DNA of 64,000 bases, taken from NCBI GenBank assembly GCA_949291545.1, contig CASEWB010000008.1:62001-126000 (forward strand), written 5' to 3'. Shown here piece by piece: positions 1-9,121 of the stretch (its first letter is position 1; every line of letters begins with the position of its first letter). This stretch comes from an uncultured bacterium (GTDB lineage: Bacteria > Elusimicrobiota > Elusimicrobia > Elusimicrobiales > Elusimicrobiaceae). The notes under the pieces are model-generated. The model saw nothing but the letters and a program-made list of their open reading frames with translations, was not told the DNA's origin and ran no database searches. The translations under genes were made by a program, and so were the position numbers.

Positions 1-1
1 T

Positions 2-517
2 AAAGAAAAAGAAACCGGTACGATGGAAAAATTAATTGTTTCCCCGTGCAGTGTGGAAGAAATTATGGTCGGCAAAACCTTGCCCTATTTTGTAATTGGG
101 CTGTGTATTGTGGCCTTGATTTTATTTATTGGGGTGGCGGGTTTTGGAATCCCATTTCGAGGAAATTTGTGGCAAATTGCCGTAAATGCGGTTTTGTTTG
201 CCCTGTCCGCCATTGCGTGTGCCTTGTTGATTAGTACGGTGGTGCGTACCCAACAGCAGGCTATGATGGCCAGTGTGCTGTATTTAATGCCGGCTATATT
301 GCTTTCGGGGGTATTCTTTCCGGTGGCCAATATTCCTTCCGCTTTCCGCTGGCTGTGCTATTTGAACCCTATGATGTACTCGGTCGTTAACTTCCGCTCC
401 ATCATTCTAAAAGGGGGCGATGCTCCCTTCTTTTGGCAAAATTGCCTGTGTTTGGCGGTTATTTCCGTGGGGCTGTGTGCGGCGGCGTACAAGAACTTCA
501 AATCCAAACTGAATTAA
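2..517 (+). CDS. ABC-2 type transporter permease, C-terminal part (5' end outside window)
   Basis: This is the membrane subunit of an ABC exporter. The reading frame is open from the first bases and encodes KEKETGTMEKLIVSP, the conserved cytoplasmic segment of ABC-2 permeases (usually R-E-R-E-x-G-T-M-E-x-L). The Met at position 23 is therefore internal and the true start lies upstream of the window. About five hydrophobic segments follow. The LSGVFFPVANIPSAFRWLCYLNPMMY stretch (around 92-117 counted from the Met) is the typical family signature before the last helix. The substrate cannot be told from the sequence; the ATPase partner is presumably upstream. Confidence 0.85.
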   Translation, partial: KEKETGTMEKLIVSPCSVEEIMVGKTLPYFVIGLCIVALILFIGVAGFGIPFRGNLWQIAVNAVLFALSAIACALLISTVVRTQQQAMMASVLYLMPAILLSGVFFPVANIPSAFRWLCYLNPMMYSVVNFRSIILKGGDAPFFWQNCLCLAVISVGLCAAAYKNFKSKLN

Positions 518-571
518 ATACCCCTTGCGCGCGTGTGCAGGAACGGGGATAAATTAGTAAAATGAAAGGGT

Positions 572-1207
572 ATGGAAGTAATTGTACTGATACCCATTTT
601 ATTTTTCTCTATTGTGCTGCACGAATTTGCACACGGCTTGGCCGCGTACCGCTTGGGCGACGATACCGCTTACCTAAGCGGGCGGCTGACGTTAAACCCG
701 CTGCATCATGTGGACCCTATCGGCACGCTGGCGGTGCCGGCGTTCTGCTGGCTGGTGGGGTTCCCCCTGTTCGGATGGGCCAAACCCGTGCCGATTAACC
801 CCCTGCGTATGCCTTCCCCCCGCAAAGATATGGGCAAAGTGGCTTTTGCCGGCCCAGCCGCCAATTTAATTTTGGCGGTGGTCTGCGTGCTGATTATGAA
901 AATTCTCCTCATTCTTCGGGCGTCTTTTTCCGTGCAGACGCTGGAGCAACTGTTTGGATTTTTGCAGTATGCCATGTTTATCAACATCTTTTTGGCGATT
1001 TTTAACTTGATTCCCATTCCGCCGCTGGACGGCGGGCGCATTGTAACGGCCCTGTTGCCGGTGCGCGCGGCGTTTAAGTACGAAAGTTTTTTTGGCCGGT
1101 ACGGAATGTATGTGGTGCTGGTATTGATTTTAACCGGCGGAGTGAAATATATTCTGCTGCCTCCCACGATGCTGTTGGTGGGGGCTTTTTCCAAATTTTT
1201 AATGTAA
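572..1207 (+). CDS. Site-2 protease family protein (peptidase M50)
   Basis: This is an intramembrane zinc metalloprotease of the small, PDZ-less S2P class. The zinc motif HEFAH is at residues 17-21 in the first helix. The third ligand motif, NLIPIPPLDGGR, carries Asp at about residue 153. There are about five to six hydrophobic segments, and 211 aa is the normal size for this minimal class. A GAAAGGG-like site just upstream supports the ATG at 572. It lies 14 nt before trpS and reads as the first gene of a compact run ending with the GGDEF gene. The substrate is unknown; proteins of this class often sit beside trpS-scpA-scpB, so the neighbourhood is typical. Confidence 0.9.
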   Translation: MEVIVLIPILFFSIVLHEFAHGLAAYRLGDDTAYLSGRLTLNPLHHVDPIGTLAVPAFCWLVGFPLFGWAKPVPINPLRMPSPRKDMGKVAFAGPAANLILAVVCVLIMKILLILRASFSVQTLEQLFGFLQYAMFINIFLAIFNLIPIPPLDGGRIVTALLPVRAAFKYESFFGRYGMYVVLVLILTGGVKYILLPPTMLLVGAFSKFLM

Positions 1208-1220
1208 TAACGAGGTATCT

Positions 1221-2276
1221 ATGCAAACTGATAAAATTGTACTTTCCGGTATGCGCCCGACGGGCAAACTGCATTTGGGCAACTTTCACGGAGCCCTTAA
1301 AAATTGGGTGGCGCTGCAAGATAAGTACAACTGCTATTTCTTTGTAGCGGATTTGCATTCTTTAACCACCGCCTACGAACATACCGAAAACCTGGCCGAA
1401 AACAGCCAGCAAATGCTGGTGGATTGGCTGACCGCCGGGCTGGACCCGCAAAAATGCACCATTTTTATTCAGTCCGATGTGCCGCAGGTAAGCGAATTAA
1501 ATACGCTGATGGGCATGATTACTCCGTTGGGCTGGCTGCTTAGAAACCCAACGTACAAAGAACAAATCCAGGAACTTTTAAAGCAAAAATACGCCGGCCA
1601 ATTGGACGAAAAATCCTTGGCGGAAAAAGTGAACTCCATCGCCGGGGACGAAGAAATTTCTTCTTTCGGGTTTTTAGGTTACCCGGTGCTGATGGCCACC
1701 GATATTTTAATCCAGCAAGCTTCCTATGTGCCCGTAGGCAAAGACCAGACGGCACACTTGGAAATCGCGCGTGACTTGGCCCGCCGCTTTGCCGAAATTT
1801 ACGGCGTGCAAGTATTCACCGAGCCGGCTCCTTTGTACACCAACATAGCCCGCGTGCCGGGTATTGACGGGCGGAAAATGTCCAAGTCCTACAACAATGC
1901 CATTAGTTTGGGCGAAGATTTGGACTCCGTGCGCAAAAAAGTGATGACAATGTTCACCGACCCGAATAAGAAAAAAGCCACCGACCCCGCCAACCCCGAA
2001 GGTTGTGTGGTGTATGCGTTCCACCAAATTTACAACCCCAACGCCGCCAAACGCTGTGAAGAATGCAAGGCGGGCGCCTTGGGCTGTGTGGCGTGCAAAA
2101 AAGAATTGTTCGCATTGATGGAGCCGGAACTGAAAGCGTTTACCGAACGCCGCAAAACGTTTGAAAACGATAAAGCCCAGTTGGAAAAAATTGTGGCGGA
2201 AGGAAAGGAACGCGCACAGGCCAATGCAGCCAAAACCTTGGCCGCTGTCAAAAAAGCGATGCGCATTACGCATTAA
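1221..2276 (+). CDS. trpS: Tryptophanyl-tRNA synthetase
   Basis: This class I aminoacyl-tRNA synthetase charges tRNA(Trp) in the cytoplasm. The HIGH-type motif PTGKLHLGN is at residues 13-21 and KMSKS at 219-223. The length, 351 aa, is normal. The region before the C-terminal helices has a four-cysteine cluster, C279-x2-C282-x6-C289-x2-C292, resembling a zinc knuckle; many TrpRS enzymes lack it, although some bacterial lineages carry Cys here. A GAGG ribosome site precedes the ATG. It is followed 10 nt later by scpA. Confidence 0.97.
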   Translation: MQTDKIVLSGMRPTGKLHLGNFHGALKNWVALQDKYNCYFFVADLHSLTTAYEHTENLAENSQQMLVDWLTAGLDPQKCTIFIQSDVPQVSELNTLMGMITPLGWLLRNPTYKEQIQELLKQKYAGQLDEKSLAEKVNSIAGDEEISSFGFLGYPVLMATDILIQQASYVPVGKDQTAHLEIARDLARRFAEIYGVQVFTEPAPLYTNIARVPGIDGRKMSKSYNNAISLGEDLDSVRKKVMTMFTDPNKKKATDPANPEGCVVYAFHQIYNPNAAKRCEECKAGALGCVACKKELFALMEPELKAFTERRKTFENDKAQLEKIVAEGKERAQANAAKTLAAVKKAMRITH

Positions 2277-2286
2277 AGGATAATTT

Positions 2287-3048
2287 ATGTTAGCTCCCGC
2301 GCCGATAAATGTTCATATCAATGTGTTTGAAGGCCCGATGGACCTGCTTTTGCATTTGATTAAAAAAGACAACTTGGACATTTGCGACATTAACATTGCG
2401 GAAATTACCCAGCAGTATTTGGATTATTTAAACGTAATGAAGGAGCTGAACCTGGAAGTGGCGGGCGAGTTTTTGGTAATGGCCAGCACGCTGATGCAAA
2501 TCAAGGCCAAGACGCTCTTGCCTTCCCAAGCGCCTACGACGGAGGACGAAGGCCCCAACCCCGTTAAAGAACTGGTGGCCAAGCTGGTGGAATACCAAAA
2601 ATATAAGGAAGCCAGCAAATTTTTGGAACAAAAGTTCGAAGAAAATAAAGACAATTTTTACCGTTCCGCCCCTATTTTTGACAATGGGGAAAAAGTAATC
2701 AATCTGCAAATGTTCGATTTGCTCTCTGCGGTTAAACGCGCATTCGAGCGTTTGGACGAGCGCAAGCGGATTGAACTGCTGAAAGTGGAAGAATTCCCTA
2801 TCGAAATGAAGATGGAGAAAGTGGTAAATATGTTGGCGCGGCGCGAATGGGTGCTGTTGGACGATATCTTTGTAGGCGAGACCAAAAAACGCGGGATTAT
2901 TACCTGCTTTATGGCCCTGCTGGAATTAATGAAAATAAAAAAACTTATCGCGCGCCAAGACGAAAAATTGGGCCAAATCCGGATTTATTTAAACCCGGAA
3001 AATAAAGACAAAGATTTTAAAACCTTAATGCACGGCGAAGATAAATAG
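2287..3048 (+). CDS. scpA: Segregation and condensation protein A
   Basis: ScpA is the kleisin subunit of the bacterial SMC-ScpAB condensin, which compacts and segregates chromosomes. The N-terminus carries the family hallmark FEGPMDLLLHLIKK (about residues 14-27), which binds the SMC neck, followed by DICDINIAEITQQYL. The C-terminal winged helix (about 180-245) includes FMALLELMKIKKL. The length of 253 aa is typical. It sits directly before scpB, the usual arrangement, with trpS upstream. Confidence 0.97.
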   Translation: MLAPAPINVHINVFEGPMDLLLHLIKKDNLDICDINIAEITQQYLDYLNVMKELNLEVAGEFLVMASTLMQIKAKTLLPSQAPTTEDEGPNPVKELVAKLVEYQKYKEASKFLEQKFEENKDNFYRSAPIFDNGEKVINLQMFDLLSAVKRAFERLDERKRIELLKVEEFPIEMKMEKVVNMLARREWVLLDDIFVGETKKRGIITCFMALLELMKIKKLIARQDEKLGQIRIYLNPENKDKDFKTLMHGEDK

Positions 3049-3067
3049 CCGCCCGGAGGAATTCTAT

Positions 3068-4312
3068 ATGTCAACCGAAGAACAAATGAAAGACACTTCA
3101 GCCGCCTTGGCCGCCCAAACGCCTGCCCCGCAGGATTCGGCCGCCCAAACGCTTTCCTCCGCGCCGGCTGCCCAAACGGAAAACGCTCCGGAGCCGTCTG
3201 CCGCGGCCGGATTGGAAGCAGCCGCTCCCGCTGCGGACAACGCTGCCCCGGACGTGCAAGAAGAGCCTTCCGCCCCGGCGGAAAACCAGCCGCAGCCGCT
3301 TCAACCCGCCACCGCCCAGGCTGCAGGCGCTCAAGCCGCCCAGCCGAAGCCGGCTGACGAGGAAAAACCCTTTGAACTGGTGCCCACCAGCGAGTTTAAA
3401 CAAATTGTGGAAACGCTTTTGTTTATTACGGACCGCCCTTTAAAACCCACCCGCATTGCAGACGTGATTGACGGGGTGGACGCCCGCCGCGTGCGGGAAA
3501 TGATTTTGGAAATCCAGGACGATTACGTCCGCCGCAACAGCGCCTTGCAAGTGGTGGAAGTGGGTGGTGGGTTTCAAATGTCCACCAAGTCCGAGTACGG
3601 CCGCTGGGTGCGCCGCCTGTATAACGAAAAAATGACCACCAAACTTTCCAACGCCGCGTTGGAAACTTTGGCTATTGTGGCCTACAAACAACCTATCACC
3701 CGCGCGGAAATGGAAGCTATCCGCGGCGTGGATGTGGCCGGCCCGCTGGAAAGATTGCTGGAACGGTCGCTCGTGCGGGTAGTGGGCAAAAAAGACACCG
3801 TCGGCCGCCCGATGGTGTACGGTACCACAGACGAATTTTTGCGTATGTTTGGGCTGAACAAAATTTCCGACTTGCCTGACTTGCAAGTATTTGCGGCCAA
3901 ATCTCTGCGCGAAAAACAGGAAGATTTGCCCTTTGGCGAACCGCTGCCGCCGCTGGCCGAACCGGCGATTATCCCCCTGGAAGAACTGGAGGGGGAAGAG
4001 CGGCTGGAAGCGCTGGACTCGTCGGCGGATCCGTTCTTTACGCGCAACAGTTATAATAAGGGCGATTTTTTTGGTACGCCCGCCCAGCCGAGCCCGGCCC
4101 AGCCGAACGCGTTTGCGCAAGAACAGGCCGCGCAAGAGGCTGCTGTGGCCGGTTCGCAAGCGGACGCCGCCGCGGACGGGGACGCTCCGTCCGAGGGTTC
4201 CGCACCGCAATCCCCCGCCGAAGGAAAAACCCTTTCGGCGCCTGACGCTTTGGAAAATCCGGCTGAAGCCCAGCCGCACCCCGAACAAGACGCACCCCAG
4301 GAGGAAAAATAG
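3068..4312 (+). CDS. scpB: Segregation and condensation protein B with long low-complexity tails
   Basis: ScpB is the dimeric partner that binds ScpA in the SMC condensin complex. The conserved double winged-helix core spans about residues 105-270. It includes VETLLFITDRPL, NAALETLAIVAYKQPITRAEME and VGRPMVYGTTDEFLRMFGL. The protein is 414 aa, about twice the usual 180-220 aa. An N-terminal Ala/Pro/Gln-rich segment of about 100 residues and a C-terminal Ala/Pro/Glu-rich tail of about 140 residues account for the excess and look disordered. An AGGA site precedes the ATG. It ends 2 nt before the glgA start, so translation is probably coupled. Confidence 0.95.
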   Translation: MSTEEQMKDTSAALAAQTPAPQDSAAQTLSSAPAAQTENAPEPSAAAGLEAAAPAADNAAPDVQEEPSAPAENQPQPLQPATAQAAGAQAAQPKPADEEKPFELVPTSEFKQIVETLLFITDRPLKPTRIADVIDGVDARRVREMILEIQDDYVRRNSALQVVEVGGGFQMSTKSEYGRWVRRLYNEKMTTKLSNAALETLAIVAYKQPITRAEMEAIRGVDVAGPLERLLERSLVRVVGKKDTVGRPMVYGTTDEFLRMFGLNKISDLPDLQVFAAKSLREKQEDLPFGEPLPPLAEPAIIPLEELEGEERLEALDSSADPFFTRNSYNKGDFFGTPAQPSPAQPNAFAQEQAAQEAAVAGSQADAAADGDAPSEGSAPQSPAEGKTLSAPDALENPAEAQPHPEQDAPQEEK

Positions 4313-4314
4313 TT

Positions 4315-5763
4315 ATGAATATCGTTTTAGCCGCAAGCGAAGCTTTCCCGTTTTGCAAGACCGGCGGTTTGGCGGACGTAGTTGGCGCTTTGTGCCAGCA
4401 GTTTGCCATGCGCAAAGGACATAAAGTGCTGTTGTTTTTGCCGCATTACCGCAATATTGTGCGGGTGTCCTCGCTGAAAGTGGTGCCCGGCGTGTATTTA
4501 ATCCCGGTGGGGGACCGCATTGAACAAGTTTCTCTTTCCTATATTAACTGGGGCAATGTGTTGGTGTTTTTTGTTGGGAGCCGCAAATATTTTGACCGCC
4601 CCGAACTTTACCGCACCAAAACGGGGGAATATCCCGATAATGACGAACGCTTTATCCTGTTTAGCCGTGCTGTACTGGAAGGGTGTAAGTTTATTGGTTT
4701 CCGCCCGGATTTAATCCACTGCCACGATTGGCAGACGGGCCTTATCCCGGCGTATTTAAAAACCGTTTATAAGCTCGACGCTTTCTATACGCGTACCCGC
4801 AGTTTGTACACCATTCATAACATCGCTTACCAAGGGCACTATCCTTATTCTTCCTTTAAAAAAGCCGGCTTCCACCCTGTGGATTATACGCCGGATAAAT
4901 TTGAATACTATGGCGGCATCAGCTTTTTAAAAAGCGGCATTGTGTTTGCCGATAACGTCAATACAGTAAGCCCCAACTACGCCCGCGAGGTCCAAACGGA
5001 CCCGGCTATGGGTTTTGGGCTGGAAGGGCTGCTCCGCTACCGCAGCAAAAACTTTTGCGGTATTGTAAACGGTATCGATACCGACGTGTGGGACCCGGAA
5101 ATTGACCCGGTTCTGCCCATTGGCTACGACGCCAGCGAAGTGGTAAAAGGCAAACTCGCCGCGAAACTTTCCCTCCAGCAGCAATGCAAATTGGCGCAGG
5201 ACCCCGATAAGCCGCTTATCGGCATTGTATCGCGCTTGGATTACCAGAAAGGGTTGGACGTGGTAGTAAGCTTAATTGAACGCTTGAAAGACCGGGCGCA
5301 GTTTGTTGTGCTGGGCATGGGCGACCCGATGCTCGAAAAAGCCTACCAAAGCTTGGCGCGCAATAACCCTGCCAGCGTCAGCTACAACGGCCGCCTGGAC
5401 GAAGATTTAGCCCACCGCATTTATGCAGGGGCGGATATTTTTCTGATGCCTTCGCGCTTTGAGCCGTGCGGGCTTTCGCAGTTAATCGCTATGAAATACG
5501 GCGCTTTGCCGGTAGTATCCAAGGTGGGGGGACTGGTGGACACGGTACGCGGGTACCGCCCCGGAAATGAAGATACCGCCACGGGATTTTTTATTGAGGA
5601 ATTTAACGAAAACGGCATTTATGCCGCAGTGGACAATGCCCTGCGCCTATTTAATGACCGCCAATTGTGGACGCGCCTCGTGCGCAATGCCATGCGGCAG
5701 GATTTGTCGTGGGATAAATCCGCCCAGGCGTATTTGGAACTATACCGCAAAACGGTAAATTAG
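4315..5763 (+). CDS. glgA: Glycogen synthase (ADP-glucose type, GT5)
   Basis: GlgA transfers glucose from ADP-glucose (some bacterial members use UDP-glucose) to the growing alpha-1,4-glucan. The N-terminal Rossmann domain carries the sugar-nucleotide loop KTGGLADV at residues 15-22. The C-terminal domain has SRFEPCGL at 380-387, with the conserved catalytic-region Glu at 383. The length of 482 aa matches the GT5 family. GGAGG in the end of scpB provides the ribosome site. No other glycogen gene is nearby, so it is not part of a glg operon here. Confidence 0.96.
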   Translation: MNIVLAASEAFPFCKTGGLADVVGALCQQFAMRKGHKVLLFLPHYRNIVRVSSLKVVPGVYLIPVGDRIEQVSLSYINWGNVLVFFVGSRKYFDRPELYRTKTGEYPDNDERFILFSRAVLEGCKFIGFRPDLIHCHDWQTGLIPAYLKTVYKLDAFYTRTRSLYTIHNIAYQGHYPYSSFKKAGFHPVDYTPDKFEYYGGISFLKSGIVFADNVNTVSPNYAREVQTDPAMGFGLEGLLRYRSKNFCGIVNGIDTDVWDPEIDPVLPIGYDASEVVKGKLAAKLSLQQQCKLAQDPDKPLIGIVSRLDYQKGLDVVVSLIERLKDRAQFVVLGMGDPMLEKAYQSLARNNPASVSYNGRLDEDLAHRIYAGADIFLMPSRFEPCGLSQLIAMKYGALPVVSKVGGLVDTVRGYRPGNEDTATGFFIEEFNENGIYAAVDNALRLFNDRQLWTRLVRNAMRQDLSWDKSAQAYLELYRKTVN

Positions 5764-5771
5764 GAGTGAAT

Positions 5772-7151
5772 ATGAAGAAAATTTTTCGTGCTTTTGGGTT
5801 GCTTGCGGCCTGTTTGTTTTTAGCGGGAACGTTGCAGGCGGGGGACGTTAAAAACGTGATTTGGATTATCGGGGACGGTATGGGGCCCGAGGCCATGGGG
5901 TTTTTTATGCAAGGGGTGCGCTACGGCGGGCTGAAGGATTACCCCGAATCCGTATCCCATTTGGAACGTTTTATGCAAGGGGCACAGTGGGGGTTGTTCT
6001 TTAACAATACTTACGACACCGTGGTTACGGATTCCGCCGCCGCCGGTACCCAAATGGCTACGGGGCATTTGTCCCGCCCGGAATCGGTTGGGGTGGATTA
6101 CAACGGACAATCGGTGGAAAATTTGCTCGAACTGGCCCGCAAACAAGGCAAAGCGGTTGGCGTAATTTCCGATGCCTATGTAACGGACGCTACCCCGGCT
6201 GCGTTTACGGCGCACGTCAAAAACCGCAGTGAAAAGCGCGAAATTGCCCGCCAAATGATTGATTTCGGGCCGGAAGTAATTTTGGGCGGCGGAATGAAAT
6301 ATTTCTCTACTGGGGAAAATAAAAAGCTTTTGCGTGAAGCCAAAAAGAAAGGCTACCGCGTGGCTGCCAATAAAAAAGAATTGGCGGCGGTTAAATCCGG
6401 CAAAGTGTTGGGATTGTTTGCCGAGGAATCGTTGCCGATGTCGGTGGAAATGCACCGCTATCTCAACGTGCCTACCTTGACGGAACAAACCCAAAAAGCA
6501 GTGGAACTTTTAAGCAAAAATGAAAACGGCTTTGTATTGATTGTAGAGGCCGGAAAGATTGACTGGGCCGCCCACTCCAACGATGCCGGCGCCTGGTTCT
6601 ATGAAATGAAAACGCTGGATAATTTGCTGGGCTATGTGCAGGCCTATGCCGACAAAAACGGCGAAACGCTCGTCTATTTAAACGCCGACCACGATACCGG
6701 CTTGGGGGCGTTTGCCTACCGCCACTTGGGCAAACAAAAAGCTATGAAAAAAACCGCCCAAGGGGAAGTTTTGTACGGCGGAGATGTAGACTATGCTTCT
6801 TTTGCCACCTTTCGGCAATTGGAAAAACAGCAAAGCAGTTTGTATTATTTAGAAATGGAGCTCAAGCAAATGCCGGCCGACCAATTAACTCCCGAATATT
6901 TGCAAAAACGTTTAAGCGAAGCCCTGGGGGAAGAAGTGGATATTGCCGAATTTGAAAATTTGACTGACGTAAGCGGCTTGTTTAAGCAGATTAACGAGTC
7001 TCGCGGTTTGGTGTGGGCCACCATGAACCATTCCTCCGCTCCTATTTTAAGCGCCGCTTATGGGCCGCAGGCCGACGAATTTACAGGGGTTTACCACAAT
7101 ACGGATATTTTGCCCCGCTTTAAACAAGCCTTGGGCTGGAGCGAAAAATGA
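5772..7151 (+). CDS. Alkaline phosphatase (PhoA family), exported
   Basis: This is a periplasmic phosphomonoesterase of the alkaline phosphatase superfamily. A signal peptide spans about residues 1-23 (..LFLAGTLQAG). Metal-site Asp35 lies in IIGDGMG. The nucleophile region TDSAAAGTQMATG places Ser at 88, and ADHDTG at about 305-310 and MNHSS near 418 supply further metal ligands. The ATG at 5772 is chosen over the in-frame GTG at 5766 because AGGAG (5762-5766) overlaps the GTG and is correctly spaced for the ATG. The gene overlaps the FtsX-like gene by 4 nt (ATGA). I see no Pho-box; regulation is unknown. Confidence 0.93.
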   Translation: MKKIFRAFGLLAACLFLAGTLQAGDVKNVIWIIGDGMGPEAMGFFMQGVRYGGLKDYPESVSHLERFMQGAQWGLFFNNTYDTVVTDSAAAGTQMATGHLSRPESVGVDYNGQSVENLLELARKQGKAVGVISDAYVTDATPAAFTAHVKNRSEKREIARQMIDFGPEVILGGGMKYFSTGENKKLLREAKKKGYRVAANKKELAAVKSGKVLGLFAEESLPMSVEMHRYLNVPTLTEQTQKAVELLSKNENGFVLIVEAGKIDWAAHSNDAGAWFYEMKTLDNLLGYVQAYADKNGETLVYLNADHDTGLGAFAYRHLGKQKAMKKTAQGEVLYGGDVDYASFATFRQLEKQQSSLYYLEMELKQMPADQLTPEYLQKRLSEALGEEVDIAEFENLTDVSGLFKQINESRGLVWATMNHSSAPILSAAYGPQADEFTGVYHNTDILPRFKQALGWSEK

Positions 7152-7954
7152 AGGATAAAGAATTAAACGAATTTTTTGAAGGGAAAAAACCTAGCAAAAC
7201 TTCCGGAAGCAAGCATGTATTCCGCCTGCACCGCCGGCTGTTTTTGCTGGTGTTTGCAGTAGCCGTGCTACTGCAAAGCGTGGTGTTTGTGGATATGCGC
7301 CTGGGCAATTATTACCGGGAAATGGACGACAATTTTAAAGTATTGCTGACGGTGAACGGCGAAACCGATAATAAAGAATTGGAGCAAATGGGCGAATCGC
7401 TAAACCAAAAAAAGGACATTATGTCCGTGCGCTTATTTTCTCCGCAGGACGCACTGGAAATTGTCAAGCGGCAAAATCCCCAGCTTACCGAAGCGCTGCT
7501 GCTTATGGGCAAAAATAAAATGCCGGCGTATTTCGAACTGAAATTGAATTACAAAGCCATCAATAATATACGTCCTTTTATAGATAACTTGGCCGCGGAG
7601 TACCCTGCGCTTACCCCGCATTACAACTTCCAGCATGCGCGGCTGCTGTTCTTTACGGGGCTGTGTGCAAAGCTGTTTCATATCGCGGTGATTTTTGCCG
7701 TGTTGTTGTTTTTGGCTTTTATGTTTTTGGTGGAAGCTTACCCTGCTAATGAAGTGCGGGCCCATTACCTGGGCGGGGCGGTGTCCGGTGTGTTGGCGGG
7801 GCTGGCTTCGTGCGCATTTTTTGCGGTGTTGGTGTTTCCTACCGGATTTTTGGTGCAGGCGGCGGGCCAGTTTACTACGCCCGGGCGCCAGTTATTGATG
7901 TTGGCTTTTTGCGGGCTTTTTGGGTGGACTTTATCAAAATGGCAAAAATTTTAA
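7148..7954 (+). CDS. ftsX: FtsX-like cell-division permease, divergent
   Basis: This is a probable membrane subunit of the FtsEX complex, which activates cell-wall hydrolases at the septum. One hydrophobic helix (about 27-47) is followed by an extracytoplasmic domain of about 120 aa. That domain shows the FtsX pattern: a SVRLFSPQDALEIVKRQNP segment, then an MPAYFELKL segment. Three further helices follow (about 172-195, 208-232, 243-262). At 268 aa it is slightly short and clearly divergent. Identification rests on topology, those ectodomain segments and the EnvC-like gene that follows with a 16-nt overlap. No ftsE ATPase gene is in the window. Confidence 0.75.
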   Translation: MKDKELNEFFEGKKPSKTSGSKHVFRLHRRLFLLVFAVAVLLQSVVFVDMRLGNYYREMDDNFKVLLTVNGETDNKELEQMGESLNQKKDIMSVRLFSPQDALEIVKRQNPQLTEALLLMGKNKMPAYFELKLNYKAINNIRPFIDNLAAEYPALTPHYNFQHARLLFFTGLCAKLFHIAVIFAVLLFLAFMFLVEAYPANEVRAHYLGGAVSGVLAGLASCAFFAVLVFPTGFLVQAAGQFTTPGRQLLMLAFCGLFGWTLSKWQKF

Positions 7955-9105
7955 GCGTATTGTTGGCTTTGGTTTTTTGTGCTTCGCCGCTGTTTTGCGA
8001 CGAAGCGGCTGACCGTAAACGCGAAATAGAAAAATTAAAAAGAGAAGCGGCACAAAAAGAGCAGGAACTTAAAAAATACCGCGAACAGGAAAAGAAAATT
8101 TCGAAAGAAATTTCCGCCCTGGAAACCAAAAAAGCGCGCGCCGAACGGCTAAAAAACCAAGTAGAGTCCGACATTACTTATGTGGAGCAAAATTTGCTTT
8201 CTATCGAGGATAAACGTGCCGCGTTGGAACGCAGTATGCCCATGTGGCAAGGGGTGGTGGCCGAAGAATTGGAAAATTATTATTTTACGCCGGCTTGCCC
8301 TTATTGCCCGGGCGGATACAGTCTGGAGCAGGAAATCTTTGTGGACCGAATGCTCACACATAAAGCGGTGTTTGCGGCGGAACTGAAAAAGGAAAACGCC
8401 GAAGCCAAAAAACGTATCCATACCTTTGAAGAGCGCAACAAACAGCTGTTGGCGCAAAGTACGAAAATTAAAAAAGAACAGGCCATTATTTCCCAGTCGT
8501 TTAACAGAAAGAAAAAAGATTTGGACGTTACCAAGCGCAAAGCCGACGCCGTGCGCAAAGAAATCAACGAACTGAACAAATCCGCCGAAGAATTAAACTC
8601 GCTGCTTGCCAAGTTTGAACGCAAGCGCAAAGCGGCTGACGCCAAAAAAACAACCGCTTCCAAGACGGCGGCTAAAAAATCCACCGGGCCGAAGATTGAC
8701 GTGCCGAAAAATTCGCTCCCGTGGCCGATTGCCGGCAAGGTGCTCAGCAAATTTGGTAAGGAATACCGCGCGGATTTAAATACTTGGATTTTCCGCGACG
8801 GCATCAAAATAGCCGCCCGGTATGGGGCGCCGGTCCGTACGGTGGAAGAAGGAAGCGTCATTTATGCGGGGCCTTTCCGCTCGTATGGAAATGTGGTGAT
8901 TATGGACCACGGAAAAGGCTTTTTTACCATTTACGGATTTTTGCAGCAAATCAGCGTAAGCGTGGGGGATAAACTCCCGCAGCAAGGGGTGCTGGGTTCC
9001 GCCGGGAAAGACACACAGGCTTCTTCCGGCACGGGCCAAAGCGCGGTGTATTTTGAAATCCGCCAAGGCACTACCGCCGTGGACCCTTTAAATTGGCTGA
9101 ACTAA
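7939..9105 (+). CDS. EnvC-like murein hydrolase activator (coiled coil plus degenerate LytM domain)
   Basis: This is a periplasmic protein with a signal peptide (about 1-19), a long charged coiled coil (about 25-250) and a C-terminal LytM/M23 domain (about 261-388). The LytM fold is recognisable (RDGIKIAARYGAPVRTVEEG, YGNVVIMDHGKG, YFEIRQG). The zinc ligands are missing: the first His is Arg in FRDG, the Asp of GIDI is Lys, and the HxH motif is replaced by IYGFL. E. coli EnvC lost the same residues and works as an amidase activator recruited by FtsX, which fits the gene immediately upstream. The start at 7939 puts the signal peptide at the N-terminus; an open frame extends upstream to 7810 inside ftsX but has no export signal. 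Confidence 0.88.
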   Translation: MAKILSVLLALVFCASPLFCDEAADRKREIEKLKREAAQKEQELKKYREQEKKISKEISALETKKARAERLKNQVESDITYVEQNLLSIEDKRAALERSMPMWQGVVAEELENYYFTPACPYCPGGYSLEQEIFVDRMLTHKAVFAAELKKENAEAKKRIHTFEERNKQLLAQSTKIKKEQAIISQSFNRKKKDLDVTKRKADAVRKEINELNKSAEELNSLLAKFERKRKAADAKKTTASKTAAKKSTGPKIDVPKNSLPWPIAGKVLSKFGKEYRADLNTWIFRDGIKIAARYGAPVRTVEEGSVIYAGPFRSYGNVVIMDHGKGFFTIYGFLQQISVSVGDKLPQQGVLGSAGKDTQASSGTGQSAVYFEIRQGTTAVDPLNWLN

Positions 9106-9121
9106 ATTTGACGAGGTTATT

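Noticed and set aside
7810..7938. Longer EnvC-like protein starting at 7810
   Set aside because: The extension is out-of-frame reading of ftsX and would hide the signal peptide.
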